A stretch of 64,000 nucleotides of DNA from Proteus faecis. Lineage in GTDB: Bacteria; Pseudomonadota; Gammaproteobacteria; Enterobacterales; Enterobacteriaceae. The DNA is taken from positions 373,220 through 437,219 of the forward strand of contig NZ_PENZ01000045.1 of assembly GCF_003144395.1 (NCBI RefSeq). The letters run 5' to 3'. This document shows positions 31,108 through 40,887 of the stretch, piece after piece. The position numbers and the translations under genes are program-made. The notes beneath the pieces are model-generated. The model did not search any database. It saw nothing but the letters and a program-made list of their open reading frames with translations, and had not been told where the DNA came from. Each line of letters begins with the position of its first letter. Position 1 is the stretch's first letter.

Positions 31108-32138
31108 TCCGCTTATATCCAGAACAACTGAATGCGCAGCTCCAAGAGGGGCTGCGTCAAAGTTATCTACTTTGGGGTAATGAACCTCTGTTACTCCAAG
31201 AGTCTCAAGATGCTATTCAATCCGTCGCTAAATCCCAAGGATTTAGTGAACATTATCAATTTACCCTTGATAATAATACGGACTGGAATGAAATTTACTC
31301 ACTTTGTCAATCACTCAGTCTTTTTTCTCAAAGGCAATCTCTTTTGCTGCATTTACCTGAAAATGGCCCTAATGCAGTAATGTCGGAGAAACTCACTCGC
31401 CTATCTCAAGAATTACATCAAGATTTATTGTTGATTTTACGTGGCAATAAACTCACAAAAGCCCAAGAAAACAGTGAATGGTTTAAAACATTAAGCCAAC
31501 ATGGAACCTATGTGTCTTGTCTGACACCTGAGCTTGATAAATTACCTAATTGGGTTGCACGTCGAGCAAAACAAAAAGGATTAGCGCTAGATGAACAAGG
31601 TAATCAATTACTTTGCTACTGTTATGAAGGAAATTTACTGGCACTAGCACAAGCAATCGAGCGCCTTTCTCTATTGTACCCTGATGGTAAGCTAACACTT
31701 CCAAGAGTAGAAGCAGCGGTCAATGACGCGTCACATTTTACCCCTTATCACTGGGTTGATGCATTACTGACAGGAAAAACACAACGTGCATGGCATATCT
31801 TGCAACAACTCAAAAGAGAAGATAGCGAACCTGTTATTTTACTCAGAACATTACAACGTGAGTTAATGCAATTGATTACGCTACATCGTGAATCTAAAAC
31901 GGCTTCGTTAAAAACAATTTTTGATAAACATCGAATTTGGCAAAACCGGCGCCCAATTTTCACAGCGGCATTACAGCGTTTATCCGAGCATCAACTACTA
32001 ACCGCAATACGCTTATTAGCCAATATAGAAATGACCATTAAACAAGATTATGGTCAGACCGTTTGGCCATCACTTAGTGCATTAGGTTTATTACTCTGTG
32101 GAAAAGCATTACCAGAAGGATTTGTAAGTCATGCCTAA
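31104..32138 (+). CDS. holA: DNA polymerase III delta subunit
   Basis: 344 residues (E. coli 343). It is the clamp-loader subunit that opens the beta clamp. The N-terminal LLWGNEPLLLQESQDAI and the AAA+-like core are recognisable. The ATGA overlap with lptE and the 8-base overlap with nadD show tight translational coupling. Confidence 0.94.
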   Translation: MIRLYPEQLNAQLQEGLRQSYLLWGNEPLLLQESQDAIQSVAKSQGFSEHYQFTLDNNTDWNEIYSLCQSLSLFSQRQSLLLHLPENGPNAVMSEKLTRLSQELHQDLLLILRGNKLTKAQENSEWFKTLSQHGTYVSCLTPELDKLPNWVARRAKQKGLALDEQGNQLLCYCYEGNLLALAQAIERLSLLYPDGKLTLPRVEAAVNDASHFTPYHWVDALLTGKTQRAWHILQQLKREDSEPVILLRTLQRELMQLITLHRESKTASLKTIFDKHRIWQNRRPIFTAALQRLSEHQLLTAIRLLANIEMTIKQDYGQTVWPSLSALGLLLCGKALPEGFVSHA

Positions 32139-32802
32139 AACTAATCAAGCCACACCTTTAATTAATCAAGCTATCGCCTTATACGGGGGCACATTTGATC
32201 CGATTCACTATGGGCATCTACGCCCTGTAGAAGCACTTTCAGGATTGATTGGTTTAAAGGAGGTGATTTGGCTACCTAACAACATTCCTCCTCATCGCCC
32301 TCAACCAGAGGCATCTTCTCAACAACGTCTTGATATGGTGCGGCTTGCTCTTGAACCCTATTCCTCATTTAAAGTGGACACCCGTGAGCTTGAGAAACCA
32401 ACTCCATCTTATACTATTGAGACATTAAGAGATTTCAGGCTAGAAATTGGCGATAAACAACCTTTAGCCTTTATTATTGGTCAAGATTCATTGCTTTCAA
32501 TTAACACATGGCATCAGTGGGATGAACTATTGGATGTATGCCATTTGCTTGTTTGCGCGCGTCCCGGTTATCAAACGCATTTTGAAAACACACAAATGCA
32601 AACTTGGTTAATCCAGCATCAAACAAAACAGCAAGAAGATATTCATTGCTTACCTTCAGGAAAAATTTTTCTGGCTGATACTCCTCTTTATAATATTTCA
32701 GCAACAGATATTCGAGCCCGCCATAAAGCGGGATTAGATTGCCACGATTTACTACCAAATGCTGTTGAAAACTATATCCGCCAACACCAACTCTATAAAT
32801 AA
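32131..32802 (+). CDS. nadD: Nicotinate-nucleotide adenylyltransferase
   Basis: Makes deamido-NAD from nicotinate mononucleotide and ATP. It has 223 residues (E. coli 213), with about ten extra at the N-terminus (PKTNQATPLINQA). The nucleotidyltransferase motif GGTFDPIHYGHL and the C-terminal ISATDIRAR are clear. Last gene of the leuS operon; it ends 10 bases from the convergent gene at 32813. Confidence 0.96.
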   Translation: MPKTNQATPLINQAIALYGGTFDPIHYGHLRPVEALSGLIGLKEVIWLPNNIPPHRPQPEASSQQRLDMVRLALEPYSSFKVDTRELEKPTPSYTIETLRDFRLEIGDKQPLAFIIGQDSLLSINTWHQWDELLDVCHLLVCARPGYQTHFENTQMQTWLIQHQTKQQEDIHCLPSGKIFLADTPLYNISATDIRARHKAGLDCHDLLPNAVENYIRQHQLYK

Positions 32803-32812
32803 GTTATTATTT

Positions 32813-33574
32813 CTAAAGTTGTTCTCTTAGATAATCAAAAGATTGCGGATAAGGTGAGAAGTAGCGTTGATGAATCAAATAATCATCAGGGTAAACACTT
32901 AACCAATATTGAAGTAAGTTATAAGGCTTGGAAAAAGGTATAACACATTGACGATATAACAAAATTGTCTGTGACATTTCTTGTTTCTGTTGCGAACTCA
33001 AATCTCGTTTAAAATACCCAGCCATATGCATTAATGCATTCGTTTGCCCTTCTCGATTTGGCGCAACGCTTAATGCTCTCATTAGCTTTTGTTGATATTT
33101 CGATGCTATTTCATCGAGAGAAATTTCATCAGAAAGATTAGCGATATAACGCCCTAATTCTCGATAAGCTACTTGAGAATAAGCCATAATTAAATATTTA
33201 TACCGACTATGAAACTTAATCAAAGCCCCTTTACTTAATGATTGGCTAACCTGTTGTTGGTAATCGAATAGTGTAAAGAACTGAGTAAGAAAATGGTCAA
33301 GAATAATAGGCTGTAAAAGTTGCTCAAGACTTAATTGAGGTAAAATAAAATTTGATGGTGAAACAATACTGTCTCCCGCTTTGCCGATATAACCATAAAT
33401 CGGCAACAGATAATCTCTGTTTTGGGGATCTATCTGCATAATGTCTATTTTTTCATCTTTAATGGTGTGACAAAGTAACGCTAACTTTTCTTGTAATTGG
33501 TGATCGCTGTTACTCATAATTTCTGAAGATATCCCGAGATAATTCACTTTTCTTTCCATTCTTTTTCTCTCCAA
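32813..33574 (-). CDS. YbgA-like DUF1722 protein with N-terminal extension
   Basis: 253 residues. The C-terminal 160 resemble E. coli YbgA (DUF1722): KGALIKFHSRYKYLIMAYSQ, NALMHMAGYFKRDLSS and YPDDYLIHQRYFSPYP. The first 85-90 residues (Gln-rich, no cysteines) are not the DUF523 domain often fused in this family and are unrecognised. The start is supported by GGAGAG 7 bases before ATG 33574. The family's function is unknown; E. coli ybgA sits next to the photolyase gene, but here it occupies the spot of E. coli cobC. Confidence 0.7.
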   Translation of the reverse strand: MERKRMERKVNYLGISSEIMSNSDHQLQEKLALLCHTIKDEKIDIMQIDPQNRDYLLPIYGYIGKAGDSIVSPSNFILPQLSLEQLLQPIILDHFLTQFFTLFDYQQQVSQSLSKGALIKFHSRYKYLIMAYSQVAYRELGRYIANLSDEISLDEIASKYQQKLMRALSVAPNREGQTNALMHMAGYFKRDLSSQQKQEMSQTILLYRQCVIPFSKPYNLLQYWLSVYPDDYLIHQRYFSPYPQSFDYLREQL

Positions 33575-33626
33575 TTAAAAAGTCTGAGCATTACACGGTA
33601 TAATCTGAACCTAACAAAGTAAAAAC

Positions 33627-33642
33627 ACACCTAATTAGGTGT
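33627..33642. promoter_or_regulatory. Palindrome upstream of a promoter, possible operator
   Basis: ACACCTAATTAGGTGT is a perfect 16-base palindrome ending 10 bases before a TTGACA -35 box. It could be an operator or a short hairpin. I do not recognise the protein that would bind it. Confidence 0.35.
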
Positions 33643-33652
33643 TTGATGAGCA

Positions 33653-33680
33653 TTGACAGACGAGGTTTAGCTGTTATTCT
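33653..33680 (+). promoter_or_regulatory. Sigma-70-type promoter upstream of rsfS
   Basis: TTGACA (33653-33658), 16 bases, TATTCT (33675-33680). A perfect -35 and a good -10 sit in an otherwise gene-free gap. Start of transcription is expected near 33687. It may serve rsfS or an unrecognised short RNA. Confidence 0.6.
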
Positions 33681-33688
33681 CACCCACT

Positions 33689-33704
33689 GTTCCCTTAAGG
33701 GAAC
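33689..33704 (+). other. Hairpin at the expected 5' end of the transcript
   Basis: GTTCCCTTAAGGGAAC folds into a 6-base-pair stem with loop TTAA and begins about nine bases past the -10 box. A 5'-terminal stem of this kind usually protects an mRNA or sRNA from RNase E/RppH decay. Confidence 0.45.
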
Positions 33705-33727
33705 TGTAAGGTAAAACTGTCGTCTAA

Positions 33728-33802
33728 ATGGAAAAGTTCTTATCTGCCTTCTTTTTGTTATTTATTATGACGCAGTTAATGGACATATATGAATTTTTCT
33801 AA
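33728..33802 (+). CDS. Possible 24-residue hydrophobic micro-protein
   Basis: An ATG at 33728 opens a 24-codon frame. Its middle (FLSAFFLLFIMTQLM) would form one membrane helix, with an acidic end. It lies about 40 bases after the expected transcript start. Against it: the nearest purine-rich ribosome site is too far upstream (about 16 bases) and no similar protein comes to mind. It could be a chance frame. Confidence 0.2.
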   Translation: MEKFLSAFFLLFIMTQLMDIYEFF

Positions 33803-33967
33803 ATCAAACGTCGAAAAACAAGAAAATGAGATTTATGTTCTTGTTATTGCTAACTGGAATTAATCATCCAGTAAAATAGATTTATTGGTATAAATTCCTT
33901 TAAAATAGCATTCATATTCTAAATAATTTGAGGCGCAGTTAGACAACCATTGGAGTAAGTCGCTAGA

Positions 33968-34039
33968 AGTATACCCAAGTATATAACTAGTGCGAATAAA
34001 TGTAGTCAACAACGCTGCAGCTTAAAGTATCACGAGTAT
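33968..34039. repeat. Degenerate intergenic repeat, possible MITE remnant
   Basis: It begins AGTATACCCAAG and ends GCAGCTTAAAGTATCACGAG plus TAT, with imperfect terminal inversions (GTATACCC / GAGTATG). This layout recalls the dispersed repeats of Yersinia, Serratia and Photorhabdus that start TATACCCAA and end GCAGCTTGAAGTATGACGGG. The middle is shortened. Assignment is from memory of those repeats, so it is tentative. Confidence 0.4.
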
Positions 34040-34084
34040 GTTATTTTTCGGTTGAATTAACTCATTAGATTAAAGGTGATCCTT

Positions 34085-34402
34085 TTGCAAGGTTCTGAAT
34101 TACAGCAATTTATTATTGATAAACTTGAAGACTCTAAAGCTCAAGACATTATTGCATTAGATGTCCGCGCAAAATCAAGTGTAACGGATTACATGATTAT
34201 TTGTACAGGTACATCAAGCAGACATCTTATGTCTGTTGCAGATAATCTCGTTGATGATTGCCGCGAAGCGGGATTACAACCTTTAGGTGTTGAAGGACAA
34301 GGCGTTTCTGATTGGATAGTCGTTGATCTTGGTGAAGCCATGGTACACGTCATGCAAGAAGATAGTCGCCGTATGTACGAACTTGAAAAACTCTGGAGCT
34401 GA
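34085..34402 (+). CDS. rsfS: Ribosomal silencing factor RsfS
   Basis: 105-residue DUF143/Iojap protein that binds L14 and blocks subunit joining in starvation. It matches E. coli RsfS in length and sequence ([35 protein letters not shown]). I place the start at TTG 34085 (MQGSEL), as in E. coli, because AAAGGTG lies 8 bases upstream. The GTG at 34076 is within that ribosome site. Confidence 0.93.
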   Translation: MQGSELQQFIIDKLEDSKAQDIIALDVRAKSSVTDYMIICTGTSSRHLMSVADNLVDDCREAGLQPLGVEGQGVSDWIVVDLGEAMVHVMQEDSRRMYELEKLWS

Positions 34403-34404
34403 GT

Positions 34405-34875
34405 TTGAAATTACAGCTCATTGCCGTTGGTACAAAAATGCCGGACTGGATACAGACCGGCTTTATGGATTATCTTAATCGATTCCCTAAAGACATGCCT
34501 TTAGAACTTATCGAGATCCCCGCAGGCAAGCGTGGAAAGAATGCGGATATCAAACGTATTCTCGAAAAAGAAGGTGAACAAATGTTAGCTGCAGTAGGTA
34601 AAGGAAATCGTATCGTCACTCTCGATATTCCTGGCGCTCGCTGGGATACGCCAAAACTTGCAGAACAACTCGATCGATGGAAACTTGATGGTAGAAATGT
34701 CAGCTTACTCATTGGAGGCCCTGAAGGATTAGCACCTGCGTGTAAAGCTGCGGCTGAACAAAGCTGGTCTTTATCTCCTTTAACAATGCCACATCCCCTT
34801 GTTCGTGTCGTGGTTGCAGAAAGCCTTTATCGAGCATGGAGCATTACCACAAACCATCCTTATCATCGTGAATAA
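34405..34875 (+). CDS. rlmH: 23S rRNA pseudouridine-1915 N3-methyltransferase
   Basis: SPOUT methyltransferase of 156 residues (E. coli 155). It shows the knot motif [10 protein letters not shown] and the C-terminal [19 protein letters not shown] that forms the substrate site. It starts with TTG 34405, two bases after the rsfS stop. First of the block with the cell-elongation genes mrdAB. Confidence 0.96.
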   Translation: MKLQLIAVGTKMPDWIQTGFMDYLNRFPKDMPLELIEIPAGKRGKNADIKRILEKEGEQMLAAVGKGNRIVTLDIPGARWDTPKLAEQLDRWKLDGRNVSLLIGGPEGLAPACKAAAEQSWSLSPLTMPHPLVRVVVAESLYRAWSITTNHPYHRE

Positions 34876-34898
34876 TCAATAAATTGGCGGGTCAGTAA

Positions 34899-36809
34899 GT
34901 GAAGTCAAATGGGATGAAAAGAAAAAAACGTACCCCGTTTCGAGATTATACTGCGGAATCAAAGTTATTTATCCGTCGTGTGATTGTCGCATTTTCAGTA
35001 ATTATTATATTGAGTGGTATTTTGGTTTTTAACCTCAATCACTTACAGATCACTCGCCATGATGATTATCAAACACGTTCAAATGATAACCGAATTAAAT
35101 TAGTACCAATTGCGCCGAGCAGAGGCATTATTTACGACCGCAAAGGTATCCCTCTTGCACTCAATCGTACTATCTATCAATTAGAAGTTGTGCCTGAAAA
35201 GGTAGAAAACTTACAAGAAACACTTGAAAGTTTGAGAGATGTTATTGACTTAACTGATGAAGATATTGCTGCATTCGAAAAAGAGCGCAAGCGCTCGCGC
35301 CGATTTAGCTCTATTGCCTTAAAAACAACTTTAAGCCAAGTACAAGTCGCCCGTTTCGCTATCAACCAATACCGCTATCCTGGCTTAGAAATTAAAGGTT
35401 ATCAACGTCGTTATTATCCTTATGGCTCAGCATTAACGCATGTGATTGGTTATGTTGCGAAAATTAACGATAAAGATGTTGAACGCCTTGATAAAGAAGG
35501 TTTATCACCTAACTATGCAGCGACTCACGATATCGGTAAGTTAGGCATCGAACGTTATTATGAGTCTGTTTTACATGGCACTACGGGCTATGAAGAAGTT
35601 GAAGTTAATAGCCGTGGTCGAGTTATTCGCCAATTACACGAACAGCCGCCACAGGCCGGTAAAGATATCTATCTTACCATCGACCTTGAACTGCAAACCT
35701 ATATTGAAGAACTACTCACCACAAGTCGAGCTGCAGTTGTAGTAACCGATCCTCGTAATGGTGAAATTTTAGCGCTTGTATCAAACCCTAGTTATGATCC
35801 TAACTTATTTGTCGGCGGAATATCGAACACCGATTATCAAGGGTTACTAAATAACCCAGATAGACCACTGATCAACCGTACAACCCAAGGTCTTTATCCG
35901 CCGGCATCAACTGTGAAACCGTTTATGTCTGTTGCGGCATTAAGTGAAGGTGTCATTACAGCCAATACAACAATTCATGATCCCGGTTGGTGGCAACTTC
36001 CGGGATCTGAAAAACGTTATCGAGATTGGAAACGTTGGGGACATGGAAAACTTAATGTTACAAAGTCTATCGTAGAATCTGCCGATACCTTCTTCTACCA
36101 AGTTGCTTATGATATGGGGATTGATCGCATATCAACTTGGATGAGTCGCTTTGGTTATGGTGAATATACAGGTATTGATTTATCTGAAGAGCGTAATGGG
36201 ATCATGCCAACACGTGAATGGAAACAGCAACGTTATAAAAAACCTTGGTATCAAGGTGACACAATCCCTGTAGGAATTGGGCAAGGCTATTGGACAGCAA
36301 CCCCCATTCAAATGGCGAAAGCGTTAATGACATTGATTAATGACGGCCAAGTTAAAACCCCTCACCTGCTTTACGGTACAAAACTTGGCAATGAAATGGT
36401 GCCTTATGTTGATAAGGAAACACGCCAAATTGGTGATATCAACTCCGGTTATTGGGAATTAGCAAAACACGGTATGTATGGTGTGGCTAACTTCCCAAAT
36501 GGTACAGGTCGCCGAAGTTTTGCTGATGCGCCTTATAAAGTCGCTGCAAAATCGGGGACTGCGCAGGTGTTTAGTTACGAAACCTACAACGCGAGCCAAT
36601 TGGCTGAACATCTTCGTGACCACAAATTGATGATTGCCTTTGCACCTTATGATAACCCAACCATAGCCATCTCTATTATTCTAGAAAATGGCGGTGCCGG
36701 CCCTTCTGTTGGTGATATTACAAGACAAATTCTTGACCATATTCTCCTTGGTGATAACAACACGGTATTGCCAGCGTCTCCACCAGCACCGCGTGGTTCA
36801 GAGGAATAA
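34899..36809 (+). CDS. mrdA: Penicillin-binding protein 2
   Basis: Elongasome peptidoglycan transpeptidase of 636 residues (E. coli 633). It has a cytoplasmic basic tail, one membrane helix (about 27-48) and a dimerisation domain. The transpeptidase motifs are STVK (Ser about 337), SAD and KSGTAQ. Target of mecillinam. The start is GTG 34899; ATG 34914 is an alternative, and neither has a strong ribosome site. Followed 5 bases later by mrdB. Confidence 0.97.
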   Translation: MKSNGMKRKKRTPFRDYTAESKLFIRRVIVAFSVIIILSGILVFNLNHLQITRHDDYQTRSNDNRIKLVPIAPSRGIIYDRKGIPLALNRTIYQLEVVPEKVENLQETLESLRDVIDLTDEDIAAFEKERKRSRRFSSIALKTTLSQVQVARFAINQYRYPGLEIKGYQRRYYPYGSALTHVIGYVAKINDKDVERLDKEGLSPNYAATHDIGKLGIERYYESVLHGTTGYEEVEVNSRGRVIRQLHEQPPQAGKDIYLTIDLELQTYIEELLTTSRAAVVVTDPRNGEILALVSNPSYDPNLFVGGISNTDYQGLLNNPDRPLINRTTQGLYPPASTVKPFMSVAALSEGVITANTTIHDPGWWQLPGSEKRYRDWKRWGHGKLNVTKSIVESADTFFYQVAYDMGIDRISTWMSRFGYGEYTGIDLSEERNGIMPTREWKQQRYKKPWYQGDTIPVGIGQGYWTATPIQMAKALMTLINDGQVKTPHLLYGTKLGNEMVPYVDKETRQIGDINSGYWELAKHGMYGVANFPNGTGRRSFADAPYKVAAKSGTAQVFSYETYNASQLAEHLRDHKLMIAFAPYDNPTIAISIILENGGAGPSVGDITRQILDHILLGDNNTVLPASPPAPRGSEE

Positions 36810-36814
36810 TACTT

Positions 36815-37927
36815 ATGACTGAAAATAACAAGAAAAAATCCTTCTGGACACGGATCCATATCGATCCTCTATTCTTACTTTGTATTATTGCTTTATTAGG
36901 ATACAGCGCATTTATTATGTGGAGTGCCAGTGGGCAAGATCCAGAAATGATGCAACGTAAGTTAGGACAGATTGCAATGGGTTTTATGATCATGATAGTC
37001 ATGGCACAAATCCCGCCGAGAGTCTATGAAAGCTGGGCTCCGCATCTCTATTTCTTTTGTGTTATTTTACTTATTCTTGTTGATGTCTTTGGTCAAATCA
37101 GTAAAGGGGCTCAACGTTGGCTAGATTTAGGCATTGTGCGTTTTCAACCGTCAGAAATCGCTAAAATAGCCGTGCCTTTAATGGTCGCTCGATTTATGAA
37201 TCGCGATGTGTGCCCTCCGACATTACGTAATACAGCTATTGCTCTGGTACTTATTTTTGTGCCAACTTTATTAGTCGCAGCGCAGCCTGACTTAGGAACC
37301 TCTATTCTTGTTGCTGCCTCAGGATTATTTGTCCTTTTCCTAGCCGGAATGAGTTGGCGTCTTATTACTGTGGCTATAATTCTTGTTGCTGCCTTTATCC
37401 CCATACTTTGGTTTTTCCTCATGCATGATTACCAACAAGCACGGGTAATGATGCTTCTTGATCCCGAATCAGACCCACTTGGCGCAGGATATCATATCAT
37501 CCAATCTAAAATTGCCATTGGTTCTGGTGGATTACATGGAAAAGGATGGTTACAAGGCACTCAATCTCAATTAGAATTCTTACCAGAGCGCCATACAGAC
37601 TTTATTTTTGCTGTATTAGCTGAAGAACTTGGATTAATTGGTGTTTTGATACTACTGACTCTTTATATACTCTTAATCGCGCGAGGTCTTTACCTTGCAA
37701 CGAAAGCACAAAACACATTTGGTAGAGTCATGATTGGTGGATTAATGCTAATTTTCTTTGTCTATGTCTTTGTTAACATAGGAATGGTGAGTGGCATCCT
37801 TCCTGTTGTGGGTGTTCCGTTACCGCTGATGAGTTATGGAGGCTCGGCTCTTATTGTGTTAATGGCTGGGTTTGGTATCGTGATGTCGATTCACACACAC
37901 CGAAAACTACTATCAAAAAGTTTATAA
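36815..37927 (+). CDS. mrdB: RodA, SEDS-family peptidoglycan glycosyltransferase
   Basis: 370 residues, the E. coli length, with about ten membrane helices. It polymerises lipid II together with PBP2 in lateral wall growth. SEDS hallmarks visible are [26 protein letters not shown], the large loop [19 protein letters not shown] and [14 protein letters not shown]. Confidence 0.97.
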   Translation: MTENNKKKSFWTRIHIDPLFLLCIIALLGYSAFIMWSASGQDPEMMQRKLGQIAMGFMIMIVMAQIPPRVYESWAPHLYFFCVILLILVDVFGQISKGAQRWLDLGIVRFQPSEIAKIAVPLMVARFMNRDVCPPTLRNTAIALVLIFVPTLLVAAQPDLGTSILVAASGLFVLFLAGMSWRLITVAIILVAAFIPILWFFLMHDYQQARVMMLLDPESDPLGAGYHIIQSKIAIGSGGLHGKGWLQGTQSQLEFLPERHTDFIFAVLAEELGLIGVLILLTLYILLIARGLYLATKAQNTFGRVMIGGLMLIFFVYVFVNIGMVSGILPVVGVPLPLMSYGGSALIVLMAGFGIVMSIHTHRKLLSKSL

Positions 37928-37937
37928 CGAGGATTTT

Positions 37938-38933
37938 ATGCGTCTGCAATGGGTTTTGATTGGTATCAGTGCATTGCTACTGTCAGGGTGTGTTATTGAT
38001 AAGCCAAATACCAATAAACAACCAGCACCATTACCGAATGTGCCAGCTCAACGTGTTCTCGGTGCAGAGCCACGTTACGAGCCTTATCATCCTACGGCAA
38101 ATCAAGATTACCGAAAAAATGGAGTGATTTACCGTATCGTGACGGATCCAGCAAATTTCAGTGAGCGAGGAGAAGCGATTGTCTATGATAGTTTAGCGAT
38201 GAGCCGTTTAACTACCATTGGTGAGCGCGTTAATCCCTATGAGTTTGCCGTTGCGCATCCTACATTACCGATCCCAAGCTATGCGAAAATCACAAACTTG
38301 ATCAATGGACGCACAATGGTTGTACGCATTAACGACCGTGGCCCTTATGTTAATGGAAAACAAATCCAAGTCACTCCTGCGGTTTCTGATAGCTTACGTT
38401 TAATGCCGACAACCCCATTACTTATTGAAGGGATTGTTGTTGATCAAACTGGCCATATGAGCGGTATTGGTACACATGGTGCGCAAATAGAAAAGAAAAC
38501 AACGGCATTACCTGAGCGCCCTAATTTTAATGCTCAACCCGCTGCACCTGCGCCATTAACAACATCAACGCCTACCAACAACAATATGCCAGTTGAGCCA
38601 TCTGCCCCAACTCCAGTTCTAGCAAAAACGTCAACTCCAGTGCCAGTTCCAACGCCAGTAGAGACGGAAACAAAAACATCAAAACCAGCATTATCGGCAA
38701 ATTCCATAGCACAAGGTTTTTATGTCCAAGTCAGCGCTCTCAGTAACGAAAATAATGCACAGTTTTTGCTCAATGATTTATCGTCATTATTTAACACACA
38801 AGGTGTGATCAATAAAACAGATGGATTATATAAAGTACAACTCGGCCCTTATTCATCTAAAGAGCAAGCCGAAACGATAAAAAACAAGCTAAAACAAGTT
38901 AAAAATGTCACTGGGTTTATTATTACCCAATAA
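37938..38933 (+). CDS. rlpA: RlpA lipoprotein, septal lytic transglycosylase
   Basis: 331 residues. The lipobox is LLSGC with Cys18. The double-psi beta-barrel is at about 65-170 (YDSLAMSRLTTIGERVNPYE, VRINDRGPY). A Pro/Thr-rich linker (about 185-250) and a C-terminal SPOR domain (YVQVSALSNENNAQ ... YKVQLGPYSS) follow; SPOR domains bind denuded glycan at the septum. In Pseudomonas RlpA cleaves glycan strands; in E. coli activity is unclear. Between mrdB and dacA as in E. coli. Confidence 0.94.
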   Translation: MRLQWVLIGISALLLSGCVIDKPNTNKQPAPLPNVPAQRVLGAEPRYEPYHPTANQDYRKNGVIYRIVTDPANFSERGEAIVYDSLAMSRLTTIGERVNPYEFAVAHPTLPIPSYAKITNLINGRTMVVRINDRGPYVNGKQIQVTPAVSDSLRLMPTTPLLIEGIVVDQTGHMSGIGTHGAQIEKKTTALPERPNFNAQPAAPAPLTTSTPTNNNMPVEPSAPTPVLAKTSTPVPVPTPVETETKTSKPALSANSIAQGFYVQVSALSNENNAQFLLNDLSSLFNTQGVINKTDGLYKVQLGPYSSKEQAETIKNKLKQVKNVTGFIITQ

Positions 38934-38960
38934 AAGATAATATTACGTAAAATTCTTTTT

Positions 38961-39010
38961 ATATCAGCAAATTCAAGCGTAGAATCATCCGGATTTGCTG
39001 ATATTTTATT
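38961..39010 (+). terminator. Terminator of the mrdAB-rlpA operon
   Basis: Perfect 12-base-pair stem ATATCAGCAAAT (38961-38972) / ATTTGCTGATAT (38993-39004) with a 20-base loop and a T-rich tail. It lies in the 121-base gap before dacA. Confidence 0.7.
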
Positions 39011-39054
39011 TATCGGTTCCTATTTTTCCCTGAATTTTGGATAAAACAAACAGA

Positions 39055-40266
39055 ATGAAACAGATACTCCCAGCAAAATTACTAAGAACAAGCTTATTAA
39101 GTGCTACTTTTGCCTTACTCGCAGTAAGTCATCAAGGTATTGCAGAAGATTCCCTAAAAACAATGATACCCGCTGTTCCTAGTATCGAAGCCGAATCTTA
39201 TATTCTGATTGATTATAATTCTGGGAAAGTACTGGCTGAAATGAATGCTGATGTTCGCCGTGATCCTGCTAGTTTAACCAAGATGATGACCAGCTATGTT
39301 ATTGGTCAATCTATTCGGGCTGGTAAAATATCTAATAGCGATATTGTACCTATTGGTGAAGAAGCATGGGCAACGGGTAATCCTATTTTTCGTGGCTCTT
39401 CTTTAATGTTCTTAAAACCAGGTGATCAAGTTACTGTTGCACAGTTAACACGTGGTATTAACTTACAATCAGGTAATGATGCTTGTGTCGCAATGGCCTC
39501 TTATGTTGCAGGCAGCCAAGATACATTTGTAACTATGATGAACGATTACGTTAAACGTCTAGGTTTACAAAATACACAATTCCAAACCGTTCATGGTCTT
39601 GATGCCCCGGGACAATACAGCTCGGCTCGTGATATGGCACTAATCGGTGCTGCATTAATTCGCGACGTACCGGATGAATATGCCATCTATAAAGAAAAAG
39701 AGTACACTTACAACAATATCCGCCAAACTAACCGAAATGGCTTGTTGTGGGATACCAGTTTAAACGTTGATGGTATTAAAACAGGTCATACTGCATCCGC
39801 TGGCTATAATCTTGTCGCCTCTGCAACTGAAGGCAATATGCGTTTAATTTCTGCCGTTATGGGCGGTCACTCACCTAAAGGCCGTGATGCCGAAAGTAAA
39901 AAACTGCTTACTTGGGGTTTTCGTTTCTTTGAAACCGTAAAACCATTGCAAGTGGGTAAAGAATTTGCGGCAGAGCCTATCTGGTATGGTGAAACAGATA
40001 AAGTACAATTAGGGGTAGATAAAGATGTTTATTTAACTATTCCTCGTGGCCGTTTAAAAGATTTAAAAGCAAGCTATGTTCTTGATAATGTAGAATTACA
40101 TGCACCAGTAACTAAAAACCAAGTTGTAGGAACAATTAATTTCCAACTTGATGGACAAGTTATTGAACAGCGCCCGCTTGTTGTGATGAATGAAGTAAAA
40201 GAAGGTGGTTTCTTTAGCCGTATTATCGACTATATCAAATTATTATTCTCACACTGGTTTGGCTAA
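39055..40266 (+). CDS. dacA: D-alanyl-D-alanine carboxypeptidase, PBP5
   Basis: 403 residues, identical in length to E. coli PBP5. The signal peptide ends after GIA. The motifs are Ser73-Leu-Thr-Lys76, Ser139-Gly-Asn141 and Lys242-Thr-Gly244. The C-terminal amphipathic membrane anchor is [19 protein letters not shown] set the start at ATG 39055 (MKQILPAK), not the upstream TTG 39037, because of the E. coli length. It trims pentapeptides in the periplasm and keeps rod shape. Confidence 0.97.
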   Translation: MKQILPAKLLRTSLLSATFALLAVSHQGIAEDSLKTMIPAVPSIEAESYILIDYNSGKVLAEMNADVRRDPASLTKMMTSYVIGQSIRAGKISNSDIVPIGEEAWATGNPIFRGSSLMFLKPGDQVTVAQLTRGINLQSGNDACVAMASYVAGSQDTFVTMMNDYVKRLGLQNTQFQTVHGLDAPGQYSSARDMALIGAALIRDVPDEYAIYKEKEYTYNNIRQTNRNGLLWDTSLNVDGIKTGHTASAGYNLVASATEGNMRLISAVMGGHSPKGRDAESKKLLTWGFRFFETVKPLQVGKEFAAEPIWYGETDKVQLGVDKDVYLTIPRGRLKDLKASYVLDNVELHAPVTKNQVVGTINFQLDGQVIEQRPLVVMNEVKEGGFFSRIIDYIKLLFSHWFG

Positions 40267-40361
40267 GACTTGAAAAAGGTAAATGTGGCCACATATAACT
40301 TTTATACAGATATTGGCAAAGACACATTTACCACTCTTATATTTACCCTAATTACCAGTAT

Positions 40362-40396
40362 CGCATTCCTTATTATATAAGGAATGCGCTTTTTAT
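40362..40396 (+). terminator. Terminator of dacA
   Basis: Twelve-base-pair stem CGCATTCCTTAT (40362-40373) / ATAAGGAATGCG (40377-40388) followed by CTTTTTATTT. Strong intrinsic terminator. Confidence 0.88.
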
Positions 40397-40463
40397 TTGC
40401 TAAGATTAGGTGTAGAAATAAATTATTAAAACAACAGCACCTGTTGTCTTAAGGAATTACATT

Positions 40464-40730
40464 ATGATGAAAACAAAATTAAACGAGTTGTTAGAGTTCC
40501 CATGTTCTTTCACTTATAAAGTGATGGGTCATGCAAAACCTGAATTAGTCGAGCAAGTTGTTGAAGTCATTCAACGCCATGCTCCTGGTGATTACACACC
40601 TTCAGTGAAACCAAGTAGCAAAGGTAATTACCACTCTGTTTCTATTACCATCAACGCAACTCATATCGACCAAGTAGAAACGTTATATAAAGAATTAGGT
40701 GAACTTGAATTAGTCCGTATGGTTCTATAA
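40464..40730 (+). CDS. ybeD: YbeD, DUF493 family protein
   Basis: 88 residues with an ACT-like ferredoxin fold, nearly identical to E. coli YbeD (87): [27 protein letters not shown]. It is conserved next to lipB, which suggests a regulatory role in lipoate or another pathway, but no function is proven. ATGs at 40464 and 40467 are both possible after AAGGA. Confidence 0.93.
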   Translation: MMKTKLNELLEFPCSFTYKVMGHAKPELVEQVVEVIQRHAPGDYTPSVKPSSKGNYHSVSITINATHIDQVETLYKELGELELVRMVL

Positions 40731-40756
40731 CCTTTTCTTTTAATCGATGACTTTTT

Positions 40757-40786
40757 AAAAGCGCCTTTCATTAAGGCGCTTTTTCT
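40757..40786 (+). terminator. Terminator of ybeD
   Basis: Stem AAAAGCGCCTT (40757-40767) / AAGGCGCTTTT (40773-40783) with loop TCATT, continuing into TTCTTC. GC-rich core with A and T flanks. Strong in the plus direction and possible in the minus direction. Confidence 0.88.
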
Positions 40787-40887
40787 TCTACATCTCCTCA
40801 TTTTTATCTCAACCTTGGAAAAAAAACATCTCAATCTGGTAGTTCATTTGCTGGGGCGTTATACTGCCCTTCACAATTACGCTACAA

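Larger units (their letters stand above)
33575..34084. other. 510-base region before rsfS with several signals
   Basis: In order it holds a 16-base palindrome (33627), a sigma-70-like promoter (33653-33680), a hairpin at the likely transcript start (33689), two short hydrophobic reading frames (33728-33802 and 33826-33879) and a degenerate repeat (33968-34039). No long gene fits. rsfS would have a leader of about 390 bases if transcribed from this promoter. Confidence 0.5.

Noticed and set aside
33826-33879. 17-codon hydrophobic frame as a separate gene
   Set aside because: Too short, no ribosome site and no conservation evidence; mentioned only as part of the region before rsfS.
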